Assembly (NCBI RefSeq): GCF_011100465.1
Contig: NZ_CP049740.1
Span: forward strand, 372,001-436,000
DNA length: 64,000 bases
Direction of reading: 5' to 3'
Source: Jeotgalibaca arthritidis
GTDB lineage: Bacteria > Bacillota > Bacilli > Lactobacillales > Aerococcaceae
The position numbers and the translations under genes are program-made. Positions 17,198 to 26,169 of the stretch are shown here, one piece after another. Numbering within the stretch: the stretch's first letter is position 1; each line of letters begins with the position of its first letter. Under the pieces are notes generated by a model that saw nothing but the letters and a program-made list of their open reading frames with translations, did no database searches and had not been told where the DNA came from.

Positions 17198-20100
17198 TTA
17201 TTCACTTAGTATAGCCATTAATTCCTCTTTACTTAACGAAGTCAGTGATTGTTGCTCATCGGAAATAACTTGATCGATTAATTGGCGTTTCTTATCTTGA
17301 AGTTCACTAATACGTTCTTCAATCGTGCCGCCACAAATCATTCGAATCACCTGAACGACATTCTTTTGTCCAAAGCGATGGACACGGTCGGTCGCTTGGC
17401 TTTCTACAGCAGGATTCCACCAGCTATCATATAGAATAACTGTATCGCCACCCGTCAAATTGAGGCCCGTTCCACCAGCTTTTAATGAAATAAGGAATAG
17501 GTCTTTTTCCCCTTCATTGAAACGGGTCGTCAAAGCTAAACGCTCTTCATTTGGTGTTTTGCCATCTAAATAGAAATAATCATATCCTAATTTAACTAGC
17601 TCATCTTGGATTAAAGCTAACATTTGAGTAAACTGCGAGAACAAGACGACTCGGTTACCATTTTCTTTAGCGGTTTCTAAATACTCAAGTAGTCTCAGTA
17701 ATTTGGCTGATTCTCCCTCGTAGTTTGGCATAACTAATCTTGGGTCACAGCAAATTTGTCTGAGTCTTGTTAAGCCTGCCAAAATTCTGATTTTATTTTC
17801 TGCCAACTGCCCTTCAGCCATAAAAGCATTAGCTTCATCTCGGACTAAGGCTAATTGCGATAAATACAGAGCTTTTTGTTCTTCACTAAAGTCAATGTAT
17901 TCAATCGTTTCAAATTTTTCTGGCAGTTCTTTTAGCACATTTTTCTTCAGTCGTCTCAGTAGAAACGGACTAATGCGACGGTTAATATCGGCTATCGGCA
18001 TTTCCTTAAAGGCTTTTTTTGTTCCTAATAAACCCGGTACTGCAATTGAGAAGATCGAATATAGCTCTCCTAGTTGATTTTCTAAAGGCGTTCCACTTAA
18101 AGCAAACTTATTAACCGACTGTAAGTCTTTCACCGCTTTAGTTGTTTTGGCGGTATTATTTTTAACGATTTGAGCCTCATCTAAAATAACAGTTCGAAAC
18201 AGGGTATCGCTATAATCAGCTACATCACGAATTAAAACAGGATAGGAGGTAATCCACAATGGGATTGCTTGCTCTTTCGCGTATTTAATTTGTTGCTGAC
18301 GTTCTTCTTTATTTCCTGTTATGAGTATCGTCGGCACATCTGGGATAAATTGCTGACTTTCTTTTTTCCAATTGTAAAGAACACTCGATGGACAAACAAC
18401 GAGAATAGGCTTGTCCTGTGATTCAATTAAAGAGGCAATAAATGCCAGTGATTGAACGGTTTTCCCTAATCCCATATCATCAGCTAAAATACCACCAAAA
18501 CCAAACTCATCCAAAGTTCGTAACCATTGATAACCTTCCACTTGGTAGGGTCTTAAATCCGCTACAAGTGAGTGCGGTAGTTGGTAATCTTGACTATCAA
18601 CAGTGGTCATTTGATTTAAGAAGGTCATAATATTCTCTTTTAATTCAGACCGCTCTAAAACATCATCGTCAATAGAAAAGAGCTTATGCAAAGGAAGTGC
18701 CATTTCTTTTTTTATTTTACTGGTTCGAATATCCATTTTCTGTAAAATAGACTGATATTCTTGGAACGCACGGTCCTGTAAATTGACTAACTTCCCATTC
18801 GATAGGCGTCGGTATTTTTTATTAGCGATCAAATCTTGCATGATTTTCTTTAATTCACTATCGTCAATTCCTTCCATGTCAAAAGTGACTTGCAAGAGAT
18901 TGGATTCCCTATCCATATCAACGACAAGTTGAGCGTGACTTGGTGAGTTATAAAGTAAATGATCAAAACTTGACGATGTATATACATCCATCAGTTGACT
19001 AAATTCGGGTAATGCTTCGTAAAGGAAGCGGTAGACTTCATCGAAATCAGAAAGTAACATATGCTGGTCTTCAAATTCAAAATCAAAATCAAAACTATAT
19101 AGCAAATTTAAAACACGGCCTTCTCCTTCTAAATCCAATACAACTGAATCAGGTAACCCTTCTTCCTCGTTAAAAACAGTTGTTGGATGGTAAACATAAT
19201 CACCATAGTGAAATTCAAGATCAACAATTAAATGATCAGTCGTCCAATCCAAGTAGAGTTTCGGTAGTAGCCGTTCCTTTTTAAAGCTCTGTTTAACGGT
19301 CTCTGATAATGTAATTGGAAATCGTTTTGATAAAGACGGCAATGAGGTTGTCAAAAAGTCTTTCATCATAGACTTAGGAATAATCACATGGTGATCTTCG
19401 TTTTCTGACAAAGCATTCGCTAAAATCGTCAGCATCCGAATTTCTTCATCTGTTAAGAAGAAAATATCATTGCGCTGAATCAATACTTTTTGGGTCGGGA
19501 AAAGATAAAACATATTAGCTTCCGGATCAATTAATGAAAAATGAAAATGGTCTGGCTCATCTTCAAGCTCTGCCATCTGAAAAGGAACAGGTAATAACAA
19601 TTCGCCTTCTTCAAATAAAACAGGATCGTTTAACCGTTCTTGTTCAGAGTCACGATGGTTTATTTTAATGGTGTAGTGGCTCATAAGGGTTATTTTTTCT
19701 AAGGTTCGTTTAATTAGAGCTGGCTGAATATCAATTTCACTTTTATTAGTCGCCGTATATTGGCGGTAGAGTTGATTTTGAAATTGATAGTTTTTAATCT
19801 CCAATAAGAAATACAGCATATCCCTGTCTTTACTATCAATATAATGTTCGGCGGGATCATAAGTAAATGATTTACCAAACATCATAGGCTGTTCTTTTAA
19901 AAAAGATAAGGCTACTGCTTCAATATCCCTCATTTGATAAAGTTTGTCTTCACCAACTTTTATTCTTACTGAGCTCTCATCATCATTTTCTAGCGATCGA
20001 AAGGCAAACTGATAATCAAAAACAATTTTTTTACGTCCTCTGAAGCCTGTTTGGGCATCTAAGAAATCAGACATTTGTTCCATAATATACTTTGCTGCCA

Positions 20101-20464
20101 CATATTTCCGGCTATTGACGCTATAAGTCAATGAACCTACTTTTTTCGAAAATCCCTGCCGTTTTTGGGCATCTTTGATAATATCATTGTAAAGGTATAG
20201 CAAGGCTATGCTATGCTTACAAGCCAAATGATCTGAGTGTTTTTGACACGCACACTTCAACTGTAACTTTTCAGTCGTATTCAAGCGTATTTTGACTTGG
20301 CATTCTTGGTCAACATAAGCTGATAGTTCAATCACATCATGCATTTCCGTTAAGACAATGTTACGAAAGGCTTGTTCTCGGTAAATGCGTCTACCAAAAC
20401 GAATAGCAGAATCAGACAAAGCTGCTTCCCTTATAACTTCTTCACTCACTAACTTCCATTTCAT
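17198..20464 (-). CDS. SWIM zinc-finger SNF2-family helicase
   Basis: A 1088-aa Swi2/Snf2 ATPase that likely translocates on double-stranded DNA. An N-terminal SWIM zinc finger is visible (CxC near residues 75-77, CKH about 10 residues later), followed by a large SNF2-associated region rich in acidic and aromatic residues. The ATPase core starts at about residue 640, with Walker A DDMGLGKT near 660, DEAQ, the motif III SGTPLENQ and a C-terminal helicase lobe ending in HRFGQ. Such single-gene SNF2 proteins are common in Firmicutes, with no settled role. Monocistronic. Confidence 0.92.
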   Translation of the reverse strand: MKWKLVSEEVIREAALSDSAIRFGRRIYREQAFRNIVLTEMHDVIELSAYVDQECQVKIRLNTTEKLQLKCACQKHSDHLACKHSIALLYLYNDIIKDAQKRQGFSKKVGSLTYSVNSRKYVAAKYIMEQMSDFLDAQTGFRGRKKIVFDYQFAFRSLENDDESSVRIKVGEDKLYQMRDIEAVALSFLKEQPMMFGKSFTYDPAEHYIDSKDRDMLYFLLEIKNYQFQNQLYRQYTATNKSEIDIQPALIKRTLEKITLMSHYTIKINHRDSEQERLNDPVLFEEGELLLPVPFQMAELEDEPDHFHFSLIDPEANMFYLFPTQKVLIQRNDIFFLTDEEIRMLTILANALSENEDHHVIIPKSMMKDFLTTSLPSLSKRFPITLSETVKQSFKKERLLPKLYLDWTTDHLIVDLEFHYGDYVYHPTTVFNEEEGLPDSVVLDLEGEGRVLNLLYSFDFDFEFEDQHMLLSDFDEVYRFLYEALPEFSQLMDVYTSSSFDHLLYNSPSHAQLVVDMDRESNLLQVTFDMEGIDDSELKKIMQDLIANKKYRRLSNGKLVNLQDRAFQEYQSILQKMDIRTSKIKKEMALPLHKLFSIDDDVLERSELKENIMTFLNQMTTVDSQDYQLPHSLVADLRPYQVEGYQWLRTLDEFGFGGILADDMGLGKTVQSLAFIASLIESQDKPILVVCPSSVLYNWKKESQQFIPDVPTILITGNKEERQQQIKYAKEQAIPLWITSYPVLIRDVADYSDTLFRTVILDEAQIVKNNTAKTTKAVKDLQSVNKFALSGTPLENQLGELYSIFSIAVPGLLGTKKAFKEMPIADINRRISPFLLRRLKKNVLKELPEKFETIEYIDFSEEQKALYLSQLALVRDEANAFMAEGQLAENKIRILAGLTRLRQICCDPRLVMPNYEGESAKLLRLLEYLETAKENGNRVVLFSQFTQMLALIQDELVKLGYDYFYLDGKTPNEERLALTTRFNEGEKDLFLISLKAGGTGLNLTGGDTVILYDSWWNPAVESQATDRVHRFGQKNVVQVIRMICGGTIEERISELQDKKRQLIDQVISDEQQSLTSLSKEELMAILSE

Positions 20465-20570
20465 ATCTCGGATAGGCCCCCTGAAAAGTTCTCATTCTCT
20501 TTATTATAACACATGCCCAATCTAACGGTAATGCTCACTTAAAATCTCCTTTACTTAATCAGCCTTATAC

Positions 20571-20995
20571 CATTAAAAAAAAAGAGGCTGGGAAATAACA
20601 CCAGTCCCTAAAATAGATACGTCTAATTGTTGCGTAAACGTGCTCAAAAAGGCAGCCCCGACGTCACTTTGTCATCATTGTTGTTGCTTTAGAAACTTAC
20701 AATGATGATACACTTGGGCTAAAAGCCCACAGTGCATCTTTCAATGCTCGGATGATCTACGACCGTCCTGTGCTGATTCGTTCCAGTTGCCATAGCCGTT
20801 GTAGCTTTAGCTGCTTACGGATATGGTATGCGTTAGAAGATTCGGGGCTACGCGCCTTTTTTCCCACTCTCTTAGTTTTTTTATTCTGCTGTATTTCTTT
20901 CAATACCAGCGTCACTTCAATCTTTATAAGTCATACCATAAACAATTAAAAATAGTATCAAGCACCGATGGCTTTTTTATCTCATAGATCTCAGT
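20571..20995. repeat. Structured non-coding stretch, possible degenerate mobile repeat
   Basis: This 600-nt gap between the SNF2 and GNAT genes has no credible gene. It opens with AAAAAGAGGCTGGGAAATAA, like the ends of repeats scattered in Lactobacillales, and contains a perfect 10-bp inverted repeat TCATCATTGT / ACAATGATGA (20670-20710 region) and a hairpin TTGGGC / GCCCA. Base composition is higher in GC than the flanking gaps. An ORF at 20752-20949 lacks a ribosome site and is not believed. Confidence 0.45.
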
Positions 20996-21069
20996 GGAAG
21001 TCCGTTATTTCATTCATTTATGATTAAATATAGTATAACTTTATCTATCTTAACAACAAAATAATCTTA

Positions 21070-21579
21070 CTATTTTGTCGGAAATACTTTTTCATAAGCA
21101 TATCTTAAATCACCATTCGCTATAAATACATGACCGCAGTATTTAAAGTCAGCTTTTTCTAACGCACGTTGCATGCTTTTGTTATCAGGATGTGTATCAA
21201 CACGGGTAATGTGACAGTCATGGTCTTGTGCAATCTGTTCTGTTAAGTTAAAAACTCTTCCCATAACGCCTTTCCCTAAGTGTCCTTCGACAACAGCAAC
21301 ACGATGAATCGATACATAGCGTTGATTAGTCAACCACTGTCCTTCTTCTATGACATGATATAAAGGATCCTCGCCAAATAATAAAGCTAAAACAGCGACA
21401 ACCTCATTATTCTCATAATATAAATAGCTATGGCCCGCCTCTATGTCTGCCTTGATGCTGCTTTCATTAGGGTATCCACTTTGCCATTGGTCAATTTCCA
21501 TTCTTTTTAAGTTGTCTTTTGCAAAATTAATGGTTCCCATAATAAAAGGAATATCATTTAACAGTGCTTTTTTAAACAT
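21070..21579 (-). CDS. GNAT family N-acetyltransferase
   Basis: About 169-aa acetyl-CoA-dependent N-acyltransferase. YVSIHRVAVVEGHLGKGVMG matches GNAT motif A (Q/RxxGxG/A region), and the C-terminal NKSMQRALEKADFKYCGHVF matches motif B. It is clearly paralogous to the GNAT inside the arginine operon (52405-52944): both share QWQ.G.P, ADI..G.SY, YV.IHR and a C-terminal CGH(V/I)F segment. Start ATG 21579 has AAGGTGG 8 nt upstream; GTG 21591 is less likely. It stands alone. The substrate is unknown. Confidence 0.85.
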   Translation of the reverse strand: MFKKALLNDIPFIMGTINFAKDNLKRMEIDQWQSGYPNESSIKADIEAGHSYLYYENNEVVAVLALLFGEDPLYHVIEEGQWLTNQRYVSIHRVAVVEGHLGKGVMGRVFNLTEQIAQDHDCHITRVDTHPDNKSMQRALEKADFKYCGHVFIANGDLRYAYEKVFPTK

Positions 21580-21773
21580 TTTATCACCCACCTTATTTTC
21601 ATAATTAACTATATAAATATAACCTAGTTTTTCAATATTTGTCTATATTTCCCAACTCATTTTCACTTCGTTTTAATGTTAACCTTTAAAATAATTACAT
21701 TCAACAGTATGAAAAGGTTATCAGATGACCTTCATTTTTGAGAATGGTAAACTAAAGCAAAGGAGGCAGAAAC

Positions 21774-22622
21774 ATGAAACATCCCATCCCTACCCGAACA
21801 CTTGCAGATGGCTTAATTATTCCCCAAATTGGTTTTGGAACTGTTTATTTTAAAGGTGCAGCAGGCGTTAAAATCATTAACAATGCATTGAATAACGGCT
21901 ACCGTCTCATTGATTCAGCCTATAATTATGAAAATGAGGCGACAGTTGGTAGATCAATTGCCCAAAGCTCTGTCCCTAGAGAAGACATCATCGTAACGTC
22001 CAAACTACCTGGCCGCTATCATGACTATGACAAAGCCATTTACACTATTCAAGAATCACTCTATCGTGCTAACTTGGACTATTATGACCTCTATCTTATT
22101 CATTGGCCAAATCCAAAACAAGATAAGTACGTTGAAGCTTGGCGAGCATTAATTGATGCCCAAAAATGGGGCCTTATTCGGTCAATCGGCGTATCTAATT
22201 TCTTACCCGAACATATTGAACGACTAGAAAAAGAAACAGGCGTCCTACCTAGCATTAATCAAATTGAAGTTCACCCTTATTTCAATAATATGGAAACATT
22301 ACAGTGGTGTCTTGATAAAGGCATTCAAGTGGAATCCTGGAGCCCTGTCGGTAGAAAATTGGCTGATGATTTATTGGAAAATAAAGAACTAAAAGCCATT
22401 GGCGACAAATATAACAAAACGATTAGTCAAGTCATCTTGAGATGGCATATTCAGTTAGGTTCTATTCCCATTCCACGATCATCTTCCATTCAGCATCAGA
22501 TTGAGAACAAATCAATCTTCGATTTTTCTCTAACAAAGGATGATATGCAGCATATTAATCAATTAACACGCCCAGATGGTCGTATCGCTAATCAGGATCC
22601 TGCTGAATACGAAGAATTTTAA
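21774..22622 (+). CDS. Aldo/keto reductase
   Basis: NADPH-dependent carbonyl reductase of 282 aa with the AKR catalytic tetrad visible as Asp47, Tyr52, Lys77 and His110 (IHWPNP). The GVSNFLPEHIE and PIPRSS segments are further AKR signatures, the latter forming the cofactor phosphate pocket. AAAGGAGG lies 6-7 nt before the ATG. Single gene, ending in a strong bidirectional terminator shared with yqeY. The natural substrate cannot be read from sequence; 2,5-diketogluconate reductase-like and methylglyoxal-reducing enzymes are both in this group. Confidence 0.93.
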   Translation: MKHPIPTRTLADGLIIPQIGFGTVYFKGAAGVKIINNALNNGYRLIDSAYNYENEATVGRSIAQSSVPREDIIVTSKLPGRYHDYDKAIYTIQESLYRANLDYYDLYLIHWPNPKQDKYVEAWRALIDAQKWGLIRSIGVSNFLPEHIERLEKETGVLPSINQIEVHPYFNNMETLQWCLDKGIQVESWSPVGRKLADDLLENKELKAIGDKYNKTISQVILRWHIQLGSIPIPRSSSIQHQIENKSIFDFSLTKDDMQHINQLTRPDGRIANQDPAEYEEF

Positions 22623-22642
22623 TCGAAATAAAAGCTTAAAAT

Positions 22643-22680
22643 AAAGGACTGGATTCGCGCGAATCCAGTCCTTTGTTTTT
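22643..22680. terminator. Bidirectional terminator between aldo/keto reductase and yqeY
   Basis: Perfect 16-bp inverted repeat (22643-22658 with 22659-22674) containing AAAGGACTGGATTCGC, T-run on the plus side and A-rich sequence on the other, between convergent genes. Confidence 0.92.
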
Positions 22681-23111
22681 TATTTAGCTAATAAGTTTTT
22701 TACAACTTGAGAAATGACTTTTTTATCTGCTTTGCCATCGAGTTCAGCCATTGAAAATTTCATAGCATCCTTCATTGCCATATCTGCAACACCTTTTTCA
22801 GTCAAGAAGCTTTCGATATCTTCTTGCGTCATCATTGTTGGTAGATAGTTGCTAATAATCGCTAATTTTTCTTTATTTTCTTGAACAAGGTCATCTCGTC
22901 CTGCTTCGTTGGCAAATTGAATCGCCTCTTCGGTTTGTTTTTGTTCTTTCAGCAAGTAATTAATTTCTTCTTTGTCATCCATATCACGCCCATTATCAAT
23001 TTTAAATGAATCGAAATGTGATTTGATAATACGGAGTACACTGATTTTCAATGCTTCCTTATCTTTACGTGCTTGGATAAAATCTTTATTAATCTGTTCT
23101 TTAATGGTCAT
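22680..23111 (-). CDS. yqeY: GatB/YqeY domain protein
   Basis: A 143-aa protein of the YqeY family, homologous to the tail domain of the GatB amidotransferase subunit and thought to bind tRNA. Hallmarks are the charged N-terminus with ARKDKEALKISVLR, EEINYLLKEQKQ, AIISNYLPTMM and the C-terminal GKADKKVISQVVKNLL. The ATG at 23111 is preferred because AGAAGGAG lies 8 nt upstream; GTG 23120 is in frame but too close to it. It lies 19 nt downstream of the gluconokinase gene and may be co-transcribed by chance. Exact function not established. Confidence 0.92.
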   Translation of the reverse strand: MTIKEQINKDFIQARKDKEALKISVLRIIKSHFDSFKIDNGRDMDDKEEINYLLKEQKQTEEAIQFANEAGRDDLVQENKEKLAIISNYLPTMMTQEDIESFLTEKGVADMAMKDAMKFSMAELDGKADKKVISQVVKNLLAK

Positions 23112-23129
23112 TTGTATCACTCCTTCTGT

Positions 23130-24596
23130 TTATTTTAGCATGCTTTCTTTTTGAGCGACAAGGTGTAAGTCGTATAATTTCTCACTGTACCACTTATAGG
23201 TGTCAAATAAAGCACGATAACTGGCTGCTGAATCGATTTGAGGGTAGATATGGTTATCATGATTCGTTTTTTTCTCACTCGTTGCTGTCAGCATGACTGC
23301 TCCCAAACAACTACTTTCTGCCTCATGAGGAATGACTAAGGTTTTTCCAAACACATCCGCTGCAAGCTGTGCCCATTGGCTTGACTTTAAGAAACCTCCT
23401 GAAGCTAATACAATCGCTGTTTGTCCTGCAATTTCTTCAATTAAGTGAAGCACCTGATTTAAATTAAAGAGTACCCCTTCTATACTGGCACGAATCATAT
23501 CGTTCTTTTGGTGATAAATACCCAGCCCATAGTAGCTCCCCTGCATATTTCCATCCCAAAATGGTGCGCGTTCTCCGTTTAAATATGGGAAAAAGAAAAG
23601 ACCATTCGAGCCAGGAATCGTTGTTTGCATGACCTCTGGCAACTGGCTAAAAAGATGTCCCTCTCCATCAAACAAAATATGATCCAGCCATTGAATGACA
23701 TTGCCACCGTTGTTAACAGCACCTCCAACTACCCATTTTCCTTGTGTGAGATAGTAGCAAAATGTTCGACCTTCTTCATCTAGTAAAGGCTCATCAACCG
23801 TCATTCGTAGGGCTCCACTCGTTCCAATTGTGAGTGTTGTCTGACCTTTTTCACTTGCACCAGTTCCCAAGTTAGCTAAACAACCATCACTTGCGCCTAT
23901 CACAAGCTGAGTGTCTTGATTTAGGTTTAGTTTGTCGTAAGTCACTTGGTCCTTGATATCAAAACGGCTAGTAACATCTACTGTCCTAGATAACTGATCA
24001 GGTCTAACAGACGTAGTAGCTAGTATCTCCTTATCCCAATCTAGCTCGTGAATATTAAATAAACCCGTTGCCGATGCTATCGAAAAATCAACAACATACT
24101 GCCCGGTTAACTTCCAAAAGATATATTCCTTAATACCTATGAATTTATAAGCTTCCTCAATCAGGTTTGTCTCTGCTTTCATCCATAACAACTTAGCAAA
24201 CGGACTCATCGGATGAACAGGCGTACCGGTTTTTTTATAATAGGATAACCAATCTTGCTCACGCTTAAAATCATCAATTAGTATTGCTGCCCGGTTATCT
24301 GACCATAACAAACAGTTGGTTATCGGATCTCCCTTTTCATTAACAGCAATGATACTGTGCATCGCACTGGAAAAAGCTATTTCATCAATCTTTATATCTG
24401 AATACTGTTGCCTAATCGTCTGAACTGCTTCTTCAAAAGCCTGATAAATATCATCCGGTTTTTGTTCTGCTCGTCCTGCCATAGGATAGATGGTCGGGTA
24501 ACTCTTACTAATACGATAAACATAATCGAGTTCCTCATCAAAAAGTACCGCTTTTAAGCTTGTCGTTCCTATATCGATTCCAATTTTATATTCCAT
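23130..24596 (-). CDS. gntK: Gluconokinase, FGGY family
   Basis: Phosphorylates gluconate to 6-phosphogluconate. A 488-aa FGGY kinase with the N-terminal phosphate motif DIGTTSLKAVLFD and a C-terminal ATP site ASGGFLKSSQWAQ. SAMHSI, LLWSDNRA and TGTPVHPMSPFAKL are typical of the gluconate-specific subgroup rather than glycerol or xylulose kinases. No gluconate permease or dehydrogenase gene is adjacent. Upstream lies the short form of a repeat element (24671-24740). The first ATG is accepted as start. Confidence 0.9.
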   Translation of the reverse strand: MEYKIGIDIGTTSLKAVLFDEELDYVYRISKSYPTIYPMAGRAEQKPDDIYQAFEEAVQTIRQQYSDIKIDEIAFSSAMHSIIAVNEKGDPITNCLLWSDNRAAILIDDFKREQDWLSYYKKTGTPVHPMSPFAKLLWMKAETNLIEEAYKFIGIKEYIFWKLTGQYVVDFSIASATGLFNIHELDWDKEILATTSVRPDQLSRTVDVTSRFDIKDQVTYDKLNLNQDTQLVIGASDGCLANLGTGASEKGQTTLTIGTSGALRMTVDEPLLDEEGRTFCYYLTQGKWVVGGAVNNGGNVIQWLDHILFDGEGHLFSQLPEVMQTTIPGSNGLFFFPYLNGERAPFWDGNMQGSYYGLGIYHQKNDMIRASIEGVLFNLNQVLHLIEEIAGQTAIVLASGGFLKSSQWAQLAADVFGKTLVIPHEAESSCLGAVMLTATSEKKTNHDNHIYPQIDSAASYRALFDTYKWYSEKLYDLHLVAQKESMLK

Positions 24597-24670
24597 TTCC
24601 CAACCGCCTCATCTATCATTCTCTACTTTCTTCTATTGTACATGGAGGCGGTTAAATTTGAAAAGTAAGA

Positions 24671-24740
24671 ATAAGAAAAGCGGACAAGTCCGCCTTGGGA
24701 GCTAGACATTGATGGCTGAACTTATAATCCCCTAGTCTAT
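24671..24740. repeat. Short (70-bp) form of a dispersed element
   Basis: Starts with the palindrome GCGGACAAGTCCGC and ends GAACTTATAATCCCCTAGTCTAT. Both outer parts are identical or nearly so to the ends of the 210-bp element at 35878-36087; the middle 140 bp are absent here, and the junction is a CTTGG that occurs twice in the long form. Confidence 0.85.
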
Positions 24741-24775
24741 AAAAAAGAACTTGGACTACTGCCCAAGTTCTTTCA
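24741..24775 (-). terminator. Terminator of the FMN reductase gene
   Basis: AGAACTTGG / CCAAGTTCT inverted repeat with an 8-nt loop, followed by a U-run in the minus-strand sense, directly after the stop codon. Confidence 0.88.
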
Positions 24776-24781
24776 GTCATC

Positions 24782-25339
24782 TTAGCGAATTGTTTGGAAT
24801 GCTTTGCTCCATAACAATAAGTCATCTAGCATACCATTTGCATTTACTTCGTTGTAAGCATTTGGTTTGAAGACGCTCATGTTTTCAAAATCGCTCATTA
24901 ATGAGAAGTTCACTGTTGTATGAACAGATGCTACACTCAACTCACCTAGAATGCTACGCATATTTTCGTGAGCGCGTGCGCCACCTAAACTACCATAACC
25001 AACTAATGCAGCTGCTTTGTTAGCTACTTCTGGTTTCAAGTAATCCATTGCGTTCTTCAATGCGCCACCTACTGAGTGGTTATATTCTGGTGTTACAAAG
25101 ATGTAGCCATCAAATGATGCCATTTTTTCAGACCATGCTTTTACTGCTGCTTGAGCTGTTTCTTGGTATTCAGCTGGAACTGCTGCTCCTAATAATGGTA
25201 AGGCGTAATCTGATAAAAGAACCACTTCGTATTCAATACCTTCGTCGTTACGTTTTACTGCAAAGTCATTTACCCATTGTGATACTGCTGCTGCATTATT
25301 ACCTTCTCTAACACTTCCTGAAATAATTCCGATTTTCAT
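24782..25339 (-). CDS. NADPH-dependent FMN reductase / azoreductase-like flavoprotein
   Basis: Flavodoxin-fold quinone or azo reductase. The N-terminal GIISGSVREGNNAA is the FMN phosphate loop and VTPEYNHSVGGALKNAMDYL is the diagnostic NADPH-FMN reductase motif. The core of 185 aa starts at ATG 25339 with AAAGGAG 10 nt upstream. The frame remains open upstream, and a TTG at 25435 with GGGGGG 8 nt before it would add 32 residues, so a longer product is possible. The promoter at 25501-25529 lies far upstream of the core start, which makes the extension more plausible. Likely role: detoxifying quinones or electrophiles. Confidence 0.9.
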   Translation of the reverse strand: MKIGIISGSVREGNNAAAVSQWVNDFAVKRNDEGIEYEVVLLSDYALPLLGAAVPAEYQETAQAAVKAWSEKMASFDGYIFVTPEYNHSVGGALKNAMDYLKPEVANKAAALVGYGSLGGARAHENMRSILGELSVASVHTTVNFSLMSDFENMSVFKPNAYNEVNANGMLDDLLLWSKAFQTIR

Positions 25340-25500
25340 ATGATCAATCTCCTTTGTTGTTTGGTTTGTTTGTAAGTCTGATTCGTTCCCTTTAAAACTA
25401 GAAAATAATCTAGCGAAAAAACTTTGTTTAGACAATCTTTGTTCCCCCCTGTTTTTCGAATTCATTAATTACGAATTAAATTATCTTGCTTTCGAAGTAT

Positions 25501-25529
25501 ATATTACAGGCCTTCTTACTTTTTGTCAA
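25501..25529 (-). promoter_or_regulatory. Promoter of the FMN reductase gene
   Basis: TTGACA (25529-25524) and TAATAT (25506-25501) with a 17-nt spacer; several TTCGAA half-sites lie within 60 nt on both sides, a possible operator of a redox regulator. Confidence 0.75.
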
Positions 25530-25609
25530 CACCTTTTCAAAAAATATTTCGAAAAAGAAGTATTTTTATTTTTAGCAAATAGATGGCCCTCACTAGTAAA
25601 GCGTTTTAT

Positions 25610-25637
25610 TTGACTCCTTTTTTCTAAGGTGTAAACT
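25610..25637 (+). promoter_or_regulatory. Promoter of ohr
   Basis: TTGACT (25610-25615) and TAAACT (25632-25637) with a 16-nt spacer, 43 nt upstream of the ohr ATG. No clear OhrR palindrome was recognised. Confidence 0.55.
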
Positions 25638-25679
25638 GAATTTAGTGACAACTACCGATGACTAAAAGGAGGAAATAGA

Positions 25680-26108
25680 ATGTCTGAATCAAAAGCGTTA
25701 TATCAAACAACTGCAGTCAATACTGGTGGCCGTGATGGCGAAAGTTACTTAAAAGATGGTGACTATTCCGTTAAAATTACCACTCCTAAAAAATTGGGTG
25801 GATCCGATGCTGGACAAAATCCTGAACAATTATTTGCTTTAGGTTATAGTGCTTGCTACAACGGTGCCTTAGAGCTCAAAATGAAAGAAGCGGGTGTAAA
25901 AGGAAAATCTCGCGTTTCAGCTGAAGTTACATTAAACTCAGACCCTACTGACAATGGCTTTAAAATTTCGGTTAAATTAACTGTTGCGATTGACGGTCAG
26001 CCTACCGAAGTCGTTCAAGACTTAGCTAATCAAGCTCACGCCTTCTGTCCGTATTCAAAAGCGACACAAGGAAATATTGTTGTGGATGTTGTTACCGAAG
26101 ATTATTAA
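25680..26108 (+). CDS. ohr: Organic hydroperoxide resistance protein Ohr (OsmC family)
   Basis: Thiol peroxidase that reduces organic hydroperoxides. At 142 aa it has the family length, and both catalytic cysteines are present: one in LGYSACYNGALE and one in AHAFCPYSKAT, the pair typical of Ohr rather than OsmC. AAAGGAGG lies about 7 nt upstream of the ATG. It is divergent from the FMN reductase gene across 240 nt with its own promoter; the pair suggests a redox-stress locus. A terminator follows directly. Confidence 0.95.
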   Translation: MSESKALYQTTAVNTGGRDGESYLKDGDYSVKITTPKKLGGSDAGQNPEQLFALGYSACYNGALELKMKEAGVKGKSRVSAEVTLNSDPTDNGFKISVKLTVAIDGQPTEVVQDLANQAHAFCPYSKATQGNIVVDVVTEDY

Positions 26109-26112
26109 ATAA

Positions 26113-26158
26113 AAAAAGAAGTCCAGGGACAGTGAAACTGTCCTTGGACTTCTTTTTT
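26113..26158 (+). terminator. Terminator of ohr
   Basis: Long near-perfect stem with AAGAAGTCCAGGGACAG pairing to CTGTCCTTGGACTTCTT around a GAAA-type loop, T-run after. Confidence 0.93.
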
Positions 26159-26169
26159 ATGGTCTAAAG

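Noticed and set aside
20752-20949. 65-codon open frame on the plus strand
   Set aside because: No ribosome site, no recognisable protein character, and it lies in a foldable repeat-like region.
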